DNA of 10,987 nucleotides from Deltaproteobacteria bacterium (GTDB taxonomy: Bacteria > Desulfobacterota > Syntrophia > Syntrophales > UBA2210), in assembly GCA_016934695.1 (NCBI GenBank), contig JAFGSH010000103.1:1-10987 (forward strand), in the 5' to 3' direction. The notes under the pieces are model-generated. The model was given only the letters and a program-made list of their open reading frames with translations. It was not told the DNA's origin and did no database searches. Shown here in pieces: positions 1 through 6,618 of this stretch; position 1 is the first letter of the stretch, and each line of letters starts with the position of its first letter. Position numbers and translations under genes: made by a program.

Positions 1-5
1 AGTTT

Positions 6-824
6 GTGATACGCCTTCCCGCCTGGCAGCGCCTGTGCGCGCGGATGCTGATGGGGACGATCCACTGGTGGATCAAGGGAGTCCTGCTCGTCCTGAAGCT
101 GACCCAGAGGATCGAATGGGATGTGGAGGGGACCGACGGCCTGTCCCTGGACGAATGGTATTTCGTCAACAGCAACCACCAGTCCTGGACGGATATCATC
201 GTCCTCCTCAAGATATTCACCGGCCGCATCCCCTTCCCGAAATTCTTCCTCAAGCAGGAGCTCTTCTGGATACCCATCCTCGGCACCGCCTGGTGGGCCC
301 TGGACTATCCCTTCATGAAGCGCTACTCGAAGGAGTTTCTTGCGCAGCACCCCGAGCTCTACGGAACCGACCTGGAGACGACCAGGCGGGTATGTGAACG
401 GTATCAACAGACGCCCGTCTCCATCCTCAACTTCATCGAGGGGACGCGGTTTACCCCCGAAAAGCACAGGAAACAGCGCTCCCCCTACCGTCGCCTCCTC
501 CGTCCGCGGGCGGGCGGATTCGCCTTCGCCATCGGCGCGATGGCGGGGAAGATCACGACGATGCTCGATGTGACGATCGTCTACCCCGACGGGCCCGCCA
601 CCTTCTGGGATTTTCTCTGCGGACGCGTCTCCCGGATCATCGCGCGGGTGAAAAAACGGGCGATACCCCGGGAATTCATCGAGGGGGATTACCAGGGTGA
701 TCCCCACCTCAGGCGGCTGTTCCAGGAGTGGGTGGCCCGGTTGTGGCAGGAGAAGGACGAGCTGATCGAGTCGCTCCTGAAGAGGCACAGAACCGGCCCC
801 GTGTCGGCGGGGCAGGGTTCCTGA
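6..824 (+). CDS. YihG-like 1-acylglycerol-3-phosphate acyltransferase (LPLAT/PlsC family), 5' end probably truncated
   Basis: Membrane-associated acyltransferase expected to move a fatty acyl chain onto lysophosphatidic acid in phospholipid synthesis. Seen in the sequence: the catalytic HX4D box as NHQSWTD (H58, D63), a FLKQEL segment near 81-86, WALDYPFMKRYS around 97-108, and the substrate-binding block FIEGTRFT (143-150) followed by PEKH. These match E. coli YihG closely from memory, including the ending WQEKDELIESLL. The frame is open to the window edge. The GTG at position 6 has no visible Shine-Dalgarno site, and YihG (about 310 residues) has an extra N-terminal membrane helix, so the true start probably lies upstream of the window. 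The radical SAM gene follows 52 bases later on the same strand, suggesting one operon. The family is very likely. The exact acyl acceptor is inferred and could be a different lysophospholipid. Confidence 0.9.
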   Translation: MIRLPAWQRLCARMLMGTIHWWIKGVLLVLKLTQRIEWDVEGTDGLSLDEWYFVNSNHQSWTDIIVLLKIFTGRIPFPKFFLKQELFWIPILGTAWWALDYPFMKRYSKEFLAQHPELYGTDLETTRRVCERYQQTPVSILNFIEGTRFTPEKHRKQRSPYRRLLRPRAGGFAFAIGAMAGKITTMLDVTIVYPDGPATFWDFLCGRVSRIIARVKKRAIPREFIEGDYQGDPHLRRLFQEWVARLWQEKDELIESLLKRHRTGPVSAGQGS

Positions 825-876
825 GGAGGACGGAAAGAAGAAAGGATCGATACCTGTAGGACCGGAAAGGGTTTCC

Positions 877-2448
877 ATGAACGTAGCCATCATCGCTCCG
901 CCGTACCCCCTCGCGGAGGCCCCGGCGCCTCCCCTGGGGGTCTCCTACGTGGCGGCCGCTTTCGAGGCGGCGGGGTGCCGGGTCAGGATCATCGACTATA
1001 TCGTGTCGCGGTATACCCCGGAGAAGCTCGAGGCTGAGCTGGACGCCTTCGAGCCGGACGTCGTGGGGGCGACATCGGTCACCATGAACTTCCCCGTCGC
1101 CGCGGACATCGTGCGGACCGCCAAGAGGCACCGCCCTTCCATCCTCACCGTCATGGGGGGTCCCCATGTCACCTTCGATGCCTCCCGTACCCTCGATGCG
1201 TACCCCGAGATCGACCTCCTGATCCTGGGCGAGGGGGAACGGACCATCATGGAACTGGTCCCCCGCATTGCCGACCGATCCGGGTGGCCTGATATACGGG
1301 GACTCGCCTTCAGACAGAACGGGGAAATCGTCGTCACCGGGCCCAGGGAATTGATCGATGATCTCGATACCCTCCCTCTGCCGGCACGGCACCTCCTCCC
1401 CCTGTCTCGCTACCGTGCGCTTGGCTTCCCCGTCAGCATCATCACGAGCCGGGGGTGTCCCAACGCGTGCATCTTCTGCCAGGGGAGACGCATGGTGGGG
1501 AAAAAGGTCCGCTACCGGAGGGTGGAATCCGTCATGGACGAGATCGAAGAGATCCTGTCGTACGGCATCACCCGGATCAACGTGGCGGACGACCTGTTCA
1601 CCTCGAACAAGAGACGGGTCCGCGAGGTGTGCGAGCAGATCGTGAAGCGGGGGCTCTCATTCAAGTGGAGCGCCTTCGCACGGGTCAATACGGTCGACCG
1701 GGAGACCCTCGCCGTGATGCGCGATGCCGGGTGCGACGCGATCAGCTTCGGTATCGAATCCGGCAACCCGGAGATGCTCAGGCGTGTCAGGAAGGGGATC
1801 ACCCTTGATCAGGCGCGAAATGCGGTCACGCTGTGCAAGGAAGCCGGGATCTTCGCACATGCCTCCTTTATAGTCGGTCTCCCCGGAGAATCGCCGGAGT
1901 CCCTGGCTGACACGCGGGAATTTGCGAAGAGTCTGGGGATCGCCTACGGGTATCACTTTCTTGCTCCCTTCCCCGGCACCGACGTGCGCGAGAAGATCGC
2001 GGAGTACGATCTCGAGATCCTGACCGACGACTGGGCACGATACGACGCGAACAGCGCCATCGTCAGGACCTCGCGGCTCGCCCCCGAAGAGATGGAGGCG
2101 TTCGTCGGAGCGCTTGACCGCGAGATAGCGGAAAAGTGGGAGAAACAGGTGCTCGACTGCCGGGAGGGACGGGGACTGCCGGAAGACACCCTGCGGGTCG
2201 GGGGACACTTCAGGATGCAGCTCACCTACCGGCTCCTCTCCGAGGATCTGATCGAAACCTGCGGCCGTGTCCCGGGCGACGGTTCCGTCGGCGCCCTGTG
2301 CCGGAAGATCGGGGAGGTGACCGGATTCGATCCTGCGCTGGTATGCGGTACCATCGAGGATTTTGTCGGCGCCGGGTATCTCAAGCCGCGGAGCTCGGGA
2401 GATACTCTCGAATGGCACTGGACGCACAACAACCGGGTCGACGGATAA
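877..2448 (+). CDS. B12-binding-domain (BchE-like) radical SAM protein of unknown substrate
   Basis: Protein of 523 residues with the layout of cobalamin-dependent (class B type) radical SAM enzymes. Residues 1-150 form a Rossmann-like B12-binding domain (APPYPLAEAPAPPLGVSYVA at 7-26, MGGPHVTF at 93-100, GEGE at 118-121). The DxHxxG histidine motif of base-off B12 enzymes is absent, as is common in BchE-like members. The radical SAM core starts near 185 and carries the [4Fe-4S] ligands C194, C198 and C201 in SRGCPNACIFCQG. It continues with ADDLF (237-241), FGIESGN (291-297) and GLPGES (334-339). The last 120 residues look like a small helical, possibly winged-helix, extension. Start: ATG 877 has GGAAAGG six bases upstream. 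Such enzymes methylate or rearrange unreactive carbons in lipids, pigments or natural products. The neighbouring acyltransferase hints at a lipid substrate, but this is only inference. Confidence 0.88.
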   Translation: MNVAIIAPPYPLAEAPAPPLGVSYVAAAFEAAGCRVRIIDYIVSRYTPEKLEAELDAFEPDVVGATSVTMNFPVAADIVRTAKRHRPSILTVMGGPHVTFDASRTLDAYPEIDLLILGEGERTIMELVPRIADRSGWPDIRGLAFRQNGEIVVTGPRELIDDLDTLPLPARHLLPLSRYRALGFPVSIITSRGCPNACIFCQGRRMVGKKVRYRRVESVMDEIEEILSYGITRINVADDLFTSNKRRVREVCEQIVKRGLSFKWSAFARVNTVDRETLAVMRDAGCDAISFGIESGNPEMLRRVRKGITLDQARNAVTLCKEAGIFAHASFIVGLPGESPESLADTREFAKSLGIAYGYHFLAPFPGTDVREKIAEYDLEILTDDWARYDANSAIVRTSRLAPEEMEAFVGALDREIAEKWEKQVLDCREGRGLPEDTLRVGGHFRMQLTYRLLSEDLIETCGRVPGDGSVGALCRKIGEVTGFDPALVCGTIEDFVGAGYLKPRSSGDTLEWHWTHNNRVDG

Positions 2449-2479
2449 ACGGGCACGCGGCGGACCGCCGCGTGCCCGT
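2449..2479. terminator. Hairpin between convergent genes, probable bidirectional terminator
   Basis: A perfect 12-bp GC-rich inverted repeat (ACGGGCACGCGG at 2449-2460, paired with 2468-2479) has a 7-base loop that can itself add two more pairs. It begins directly after the TAA of the radical SAM gene and lies 24 bases beyond the 3' end of the convergent rhodanese gene. Neither side has a long T tract (only GTT on the plus side and GTTTA on the minus side), so termination may be incomplete or Rho-assisted. The placement makes a shared terminator the simplest reading. Confidence 0.7.
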
Positions 2480-2503
2480 GTTAGGTGATCTCCCCGTGAG
2501 ACG

Positions 2504-2902
2504 CTACTTCTCTACGGGATACCCCGCGGCAACCCATCCGCTGTAGTTCCCCGCAAGCCGGTACACCTTCGTGAATCCCGCATCCACCAGTTTCTGAGCG
2601 CCCCGGATCGCCACGCTGTCGACGTGACAGTAGACGAGGTACGCCCGGTCCTTGTCCAGGGTCGGGACGGCCCTGTCGAGGGATCCGTCACCGAGCGGGT
2701 AGTTGACCGCCCCGGGGAGGTGTCCCTTCGCGTATGCGGGGGAGACGTCGATAATGATGATGTCCGGCGTCTTGTCTATGAGCGCCTTGGCCTCGGCGGG
2801 TGGCAGGTCGGTATAGGATGTACCCGCGACTGCCGGGGATGAGCCGACAAAGACAGCCAGGGCGAAAATCATTGCACATACCAGGGAAAGTCTTGTTTTC
2901 AT
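2504..2902 (-). CDS. Exported single-domain rhodanese-like protein
   Basis: Protein of 132 residues with a signal peptide (basic MKTR, hydrophobic core to about residue 20, AVA cleavage site after residue 26), so it should act in the periplasm. The rest is one rhodanese domain: DIIIIDVSPAYAKGHLPGAVNYP at about 47-69 corresponds to the usual IDVR..EYxxGHIPGAxNxP block, followed by YLVYC with the putative persulfide cysteine C92 and the closing GNYSGWVAAGYPVEK. The active-site loop after C92 reads HVDSVA, without the arginine common in CxxGxR loops, so sulfur transfer to the usual acceptors is uncertain. Start: AAGGAGGT lies a few bases before the ATG at 2902, an excellent ribosome site. It is transcribed alone, converging on the radical SAM gene. 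The family is clear. The role could be sulfide or polysulfide handling or a redox-partner function, which the sequence does not decide. Confidence 0.9.
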   Translation of the reverse strand: MKTRLSLVCAMIFALAVFVGSSPAVAGTSYTDLPPAEAKALIDKTPDIIIIDVSPAYAKGHLPGAVNYPLGDGSLDRAVPTLDKDRAYLVYCHVDSVAIRGAQKLVDAGFTKVYRLAGNYSGWVAAGYPVEK

Positions 2903-2923
2903 GGCTACTACCTCCTTGAATAA

Positions 2924-2936
2924 TAAGTATTACTTA
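2924..2936. promoter_or_regulatory. Palindrome between promoter and start of the rhodanese gene, candidate operator
   Basis: TAAGTATTACTTA is a perfect 6+1+6 inverted repeat. It is placed between the proposed -10 region and the Shine-Dalgarno site of the rhodanese gene, where a repressor could block transcription. No regulator gene is adjacent in the window, and a palindrome this short can occur by chance in AT-rich DNA. Confidence 0.35.
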
Positions 2937-2964
2937 AAATGTATACAGGGGGGTTGAATGTCAA
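2936..2964 (-). promoter_or_regulatory. Candidate promoter of the rhodanese gene
   Basis: On the minus strand a perfect TTGACA (complement of 2959-2964) is followed at 15-18 bases by the AT-rich stretch TATACATTTTA, from which several weak -10 hexamers can be chosen (TACATT, ATTTTA). The region is clearly more AT-rich than its surroundings and sits 34 bases or more upstream of the start codon. The -35 box is strong and the -10 assignment is uncertain. Confidence 0.45.
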
Positions 2965-3048
2965 GCTTGTCAGGAATGAGAAATGACCGAATGTGAGGCA
3001 AAGGCGAGATGTCCATCGGCACTGTGATGGAGGCGATGTCGCTGTTCG

Positions 3049-3687
3049 TTATGCGCGGCTGTCTTTCCTGCCGGGTTTTTTTCTCAGGATCCCCAGGGTC
3101 TGCACCATCGGCAGCTCGGTGAAGAGGCCGGAGTCGAGGGCGCGGTTGTAGATATGACAGGGGGCCTGCCCCCCCTGCGACGGGTCGGGGAAGATGTCGT
3201 GGATGGCGAGGAATCCCCCCGGAAGGATGTGAGGCGCCCAGCAGGCGTAGTCGGTCATCGCCGCCTCGAAGGTGTGCCCGCCGTCGATGAAGACCATCCC
3301 GAGAGGGGTCTTCCATCCCCTGGCGACGACCTCCGACCTGGCGACGATGGGGATCACCGTCTCCTCCAGCCCGAGGTCACGGATGGTCTTTCTGAAGAAC
3401 CGGAAGGTGTCGATCAGACCGGTCTCAGGGTCCACCAGGTCCGGATCGAAGTATTCCTCCCCCGGCTGCTGTTCCTCCGAGCCCCGGTGGTGGTCAATCG
3501 AGAAGAGGGTGCCACCCGTCTCCCGGCAGCCCGTCCCGATGTAGGCGGCGGTCTTCCCGCAGTAACTTCCGATCTCCAGACAGGGGCCGATCCGGCTCGC
3601 CTCGCGCGCCAGTTCGTACAGCCGCAGGGCCTCCTCGCGCGCGATGAACCCCTTGATCCCTGTGCGCTCGACCTCTTCGATGCCCAT
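3049..3687 (-). CDS. Class I SAM-dependent methyltransferase (Methyltransf_24 type), substrate unknown
   Basis: Cytosolic protein of 212 residues without signal or membrane segment. SAM-binding motif I is CLEIGSYCGKTAAYIG (36-51), followed by an acidic second strand (LFSIDHH, 61-67), the block VFIDGGHTFEA (132-142) with aspartate and histidine, and ILPGGFLAIHDIF (154-166). The order IDGxH then PGGxxxxHD is typical of the Methyltransf_24 family, whose members often modify sugars or secondary metabolites; some relatives are hydroxylase-like. Start: ATG at 3687 is preceded by GGAGGGG at close spacing. The gene is followed 146 bases later by the rhodanese gene on the same strand, but that gene has its own promoter, so the two may be separate units. 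No neighbour reveals the substrate. Confidence 0.82.
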   Translation of the reverse strand: MGIEEVERTGIKGFIAREEALRLYELAREASRIGPCLEIGSYCGKTAAYIGTGCRETGGTLFSIDHHRGSEEQQPGEEYFDPDLVDPETGLIDTFRFFRKTIRDLGLEETVIPIVARSEVVARGWKTPLGMVFIDGGHTFEAAMTDYACWAPHILPGGFLAIHDIFPDPSQGGQAPCHIYNRALDSGLFTELPMVQTLGILRKKPGRKDSRA

Positions 3688-3721
3688 CCGCCCCTCCGAA
3701 GCGTAATCCTTGCAAGAATTC

Positions 3722-3748
3722 CATATACAAGATAACCCCTCCGGTCAA
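3722..3748 (-). promoter_or_regulatory. Candidate promoter of the methyltransferase gene
   Basis: Minus-strand TTGACC (complement of 3743-3748; five of six consensus bases) is separated by 15 bases from TATATG (complement of 3722-3727; four of six). It lies 34 bases upstream of the methyltransferase start. The spacer is shorter than the optimal 17, so confidence is moderate. Confidence 0.4.
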
Positions 3749-3857
3749 GGGCAAACAACTCCTTGAAATCAATGGTGCCCTGCTGCGGGTGATCATGCCT
3801 CCCCCGCAGATATGCGACCCCCCTTCAATTGCGCCGGTATTTTTGTGCAACTGTCTC

Positions 3858-3887
3858 TTGACGGAACCACCCCTCCGGTACTAGATT
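3858..3887 (+). promoter_or_regulatory. Candidate promoter of the acylase gene
   Basis: TTGACG (3858-3863, five of six consensus bases), an 18-base spacer and TAGATT (3882-3887, four of six) lie about 40 bases upstream of the start codon at 3927. This gives a short leader of roughly 30 bases that contains the Shine-Dalgarno sequence. The rest of the gap back to 3688 holds only the divergent promoter and nothing else I can recognise. Confidence 0.45.
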
Positions 3888-3926
3888 GAACAATCAAATC
3901 AATCCATAGACGTCACGGAGAAGAGG

Positions 3927-6467
3927 ATGGACCGGCGCCTGTTCGATCACCGCGTGGCACGTTGCATCGCCGTCATGGGCATGCTCGCCCTGTGCCTTTT
4001 CCTGGGCGGGTGCACGCCCGTTCTCAACGGCATATTCGGCAGGTCGCTTCCGCCGGCCGAGGGGGTGCGGACGCTCCCCGGCATTGCCCACAAGGTGACC
4101 GTGAGAAGAGACACCCTGGGGGTTCCCTGTATCGAGGCGGCCGGGCTGGACGACCTGGCCGTTGCCATGGGCTATGTCAACGCCTGCGACCGGTTTACCC
4201 AGATGGAAGGGTTGCGGCTGGTGGGCCAGGGCCGGGTATCGGAGATGATCGGCGAGGCCGGAGTCGCCATGGACAGCTACCTGCGGGCCCTGAACGTCGC
4301 AGGGGCGGCTGAGATGCTGTACGCCTCCGCCTCCCCCGAGATGCGCCGCCTGCTCCAACGCTACAGCGATGGCATCAATGCCTATCTGGCCGACGGCCCT
4401 CTCCCCGCGTCGCTGACGCTCCTCGGCCACACCCCTGAGCCGTGGAAGCCCCGGGATTCCATGTCGGTGTTCGTCGTTTTTACCCTCGGTCTGGCCCAGA
4501 ATCTTCACGAGGAGATCGGCATCCTCAATCTGGCTCAGAAGGTCGGCCCGGAACGGATGGCCTGGCTGATCCCCGTCTACCCCGACGAACCCCTCCCCTT
4601 CGAAGAGATGAAGAAACTGGAGGGCGTCGACCTGGCTCCCGCCGCGCGCGATCTGGAGGAACTTTTCGCCGTGGTTCGCGAGGCCAACCGGCTCATCCTC
4701 CCGGCCGCCGCCGCATCCAACAACTGGGCGGTATCGGGGAAACGCACGAAATCCGGCAGGCCTGTCTTTGCCAACGACACCCACCTCCCCCTGACGCTTC
4801 CCTCGTACTGGCACCTGATGAAGGTGCGGTGTCCGGGGTATGAAGCCGCCGGCGTCTCGCTGGCCGGCGTGCCGGGGATCGTTGCCGGTTATAACGGCCA
4901 CATCGCGGTGGGGATGACCATGGTCATGGCCGATAACCAGGATATCTTTCTGGAAAAGCTGAAGCGGGAGGGAGACGAACTCTATTACCTCTACAAGGGG
5001 TCATGGATCAGAACAACCCCCCGCCGGGAGGTAATCAAGGTAAAGGGGAGGCAGGATGTCACCATCACGGTCCACGAGACGAGGCACGGCCCCCTCATGA
5101 ATACCGTCCTGACGCATCCGCCCCGGCACAAGCTGATGCCCATGCCGACGGACCAATCCCTGGGGATCGCGGTCAGCTGGGCGGCCTTCGAGGCGGATCG
5201 CACGATGGAGCGGTTTTTCAAGACCATGAAGGCGCGGTCGGTCGACGAGATCCTGGCCCATACCCGCTTCCAGCGGTCGGTCATTCCGCTGAACCTGGTC
5301 ATGGCCGACATCAGCGATATCGCCTGGCAGGTCACGGGCTGTTTCCCCCTGCGGAAGAAGGGACGGGGCCTGTGCCCCTCGCCGGGGTGGACGGGGGAAT
5401 ACGACTGGGAGGGGTTTCTCGATCCGTCTCTCCACCCCTCCGTCAAGAACCCGGAAGAAGGATACCTCGGCACCGCCAACAATCGAACCGTGCCCGCGGA
5501 TTTCCCCCATACCCTGTCCTCCTCCTGGCACTATCCCGGCCGGGCGCAGCGCATCAGGGAGATGATCGAGGGAGCGGGCGAATACACCGCGCAGACCGCC
5601 AGGGCCATGCAGCTTGACACCCATTCGCCCTTCGTAGCGGTGATCAGACGGGTCCTTCTCGACGAGGGCACGATGCGGCGGATGGCGTCCGTCTGGACGG
5701 GTGAAGGGGAAACGGAGAGGGCCATGGCGGGATTGGATGTGTTGCGGGCCTTCCAGGGGGAGATGCGCGCCGATTCCCCCGGGGCGGCCTTTTGCGGTGC
5801 TTTCCTGTCCCGTCTCGCCAGGAACCTGTTCGCGGATGAGTGCGGGGGTACCGATACCGTCGCCTGGAAATCGCTGCTCGAGATCTTCCTGAGGACTTAC
5901 TCGTCCCTCCACGACCACCTGACGGACCGGTGCCGCGAAAGCCCTTTCTGGGACGATGTCACGACCGGCGCGGTGGAGAAGCGTCACTACATCCTGGCCA
6001 GGACCGTGCTGGACGCAGTCGGCCTGCTTGAAAAGCGCTGCGGGACGACGCCCGATCAGTGGCGCTGGGGGGCTCTGCACCGGTATGAGTGGAAAACGGA
6101 CGCCTCCAGAATGGCCCCCTCCATGGGCTTTGGCGCCCGTTGGGGGATGAGACTCCTGTCCGGGTATCTGAACCGGGGGCCATACCCGGCGCCGGGCGAT
6201 CACACCACGCTCAACGTTGCCGGCTACCATATCGGAGAAGATTTTTACGTGTGGCTGATACCGGCCATGCGTCTCATCGTCGATTTCGGAGACGAGGAAC
6301 CGCTCACGGGGATCAACAGCACCGGCCAGTCGGACAATCCGGCGAGCCCCCATTACGCGGACGGGATCACGGCCTGGTTGAAGGGCGAATACCACCGTTT
6401 TCCCTTTCGGGAAGAGAATATCAGAAGACAGTACACCGGAACGCTGACACTGGTTCCCGGGTCCTGA
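3927..6467 (+). CDS. Penicillin acylase family protein (peptidase S45, Ntn-hydrolase), predicted lipoprotein
   Basis: Protein of 846 residues, the usual size for this family's precursor, which cleaves itself into alpha and beta chains and hydrolyses amides such as penicillins or N-acyl-homoserine lactones. A lipoprotein signal ends in LFLGGC (lipidated C29). T30 at position +2 does not signal inner-membrane retention, so an outer-membrane anchor is likely. The alpha chain shows DTLGVPCIEA and AMGYVNACDRFTQME (about 62-94). The autocatalytic site is SNNWAVSG starting at S264, the expected N-terminal nucleophile of the beta chain. GIVAGYNGHIAVGMTM (317-332) and YLGTANNR (513-520, with the likely oxyanion-hole asparagine N518 or N519) follow. 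The C-terminus carries GQSDNPASPHYAD, typical of the family. Start: GGAG lies six bases before ATG 3927. All catalytic elements appear intact. The substrate cannot be told from sequence. The gene seems monocistronic. Confidence 0.9.
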   Translation: MDRRLFDHRVARCIAVMGMLALCLFLGGCTPVLNGIFGRSLPPAEGVRTLPGIAHKVTVRRDTLGVPCIEAAGLDDLAVAMGYVNACDRFTQMEGLRLVGQGRVSEMIGEAGVAMDSYLRALNVAGAAEMLYASASPEMRRLLQRYSDGINAYLADGPLPASLTLLGHTPEPWKPRDSMSVFVVFTLGLAQNLHEEIGILNLAQKVGPERMAWLIPVYPDEPLPFEEMKKLEGVDLAPAARDLEELFAVVREANRLILPAAAASNNWAVSGKRTKSGRPVFANDTHLPLTLPSYWHLMKVRCPGYEAAGVSLAGVPGIVAGYNGHIAVGMTMVMADNQDIFLEKLKREGDELYYLYKGSWIRTTPRREVIKVKGRQDVTITVHETRHGPLMNTVLTHPPRHKLMPMPTDQSLGIAVSWAAFEADRTMERFFKTMKARSVDEILAHTRFQRSVIPLNLVMADISDIAWQVTGCFPLRKKGRGLCPSPGWTGEYDWEGFLDPSLHPSVKNPEEGYLGTANNRTVPADFPHTLSSSWHYPGRAQRIREMIEGAGEYTAQTARAMQLDTHSPFVAVIRRVLLDEGTMRRMASVWTGEGETERAMAGLDVLRAFQGEMRADSPGAAFCGAFLSRLARNLFADECGGTDTVAWKSLLEIFLRTYSSLHDHLTDRCRESPFWDDVTTGAVEKRHYILARTVLDAVGLLEKRCGTTPDQWRWGALHRYEWKTDASRMAPSMGFGARWGMRLLSGYLNRGPYPAPGDHTTLNVAGYHIGEDFYVWLIPAMRLIVDFGDEEPLTGINSTGQSDNPASPHYADGITAWLKGEYHRFPFREENIRRQYTGTLTLVPGS

Positions 6468-6487
6468 ACGGACCGGTGCTCCCGGCG

Positions 6488-6517
6488 CCCCGGCGGGTGA
6501 TTCGTCCCCCGCCGGGG
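6488..6517. terminator. GC-rich hairpin after the acylase gene, possible terminator
   Basis: A perfect 10-bp stem (CCCCGGCGGG at 6488-6497, paired with 6508-6517) with a 10-base loop starts 20 bases after the acylase stop codon. It is followed by AAAATAATG rather than a T tract, so it is not a classic intrinsic terminator on the plus strand. It may be a 3'-end stabiliser or a Rho-assisted stop. Confidence 0.45.
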
Positions 6518-6537
6518 AAAATAATGATGCGTTGCCA

Positions 6538-6566
6538 TTGATTATTACCGCAGAAACCGGTAGGAT
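6538..6566 (+). promoter_or_regulatory. Candidate promoter of the fused cytochrome gene
   Basis: TTGATT (6538-6543) and TAGGAT (6561-6566) are separated by exactly 17 bases; each matches the sigma-70 consensus at four of six positions. They lie in the only AT-rich patch of this gap, about 50 bases before the start codon. The gene is therefore probably transcribed independently of the acylase. Confidence 0.45.
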
Positions 6567-6618
6567 TTATTCCACAGTACTACGGTAAAGAGATCCGGCG
6601 GCCGAGGGGGCTTCAGTG

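Noticed and set aside
3012..3031. TCCATC/GATGGA inverted repeat just downstream of the methyltransferase gene
   Set aside because: Only 6 bp with an 8-base loop, moderate GC and no T tract; too weak to call a terminator.
3894..4901. Minus-strand open frame of 335 codons opposite the acylase N-terminus
   Set aside because: The composition is low-complexity G/H/R/P-rich and it overlaps the acylase lipoprotein signal and promoter.
5001..6395. Minus-strand open frame of 464 codons antisense to the acylase gene
   Set aside because: The plus-strand frame encodes a complete penicillin acylase with conserved motifs. The antisense product is rich in R, P and G, has no recognisable domain and no ribosome site, as expected for a shadow frame in GC-rich DNA.
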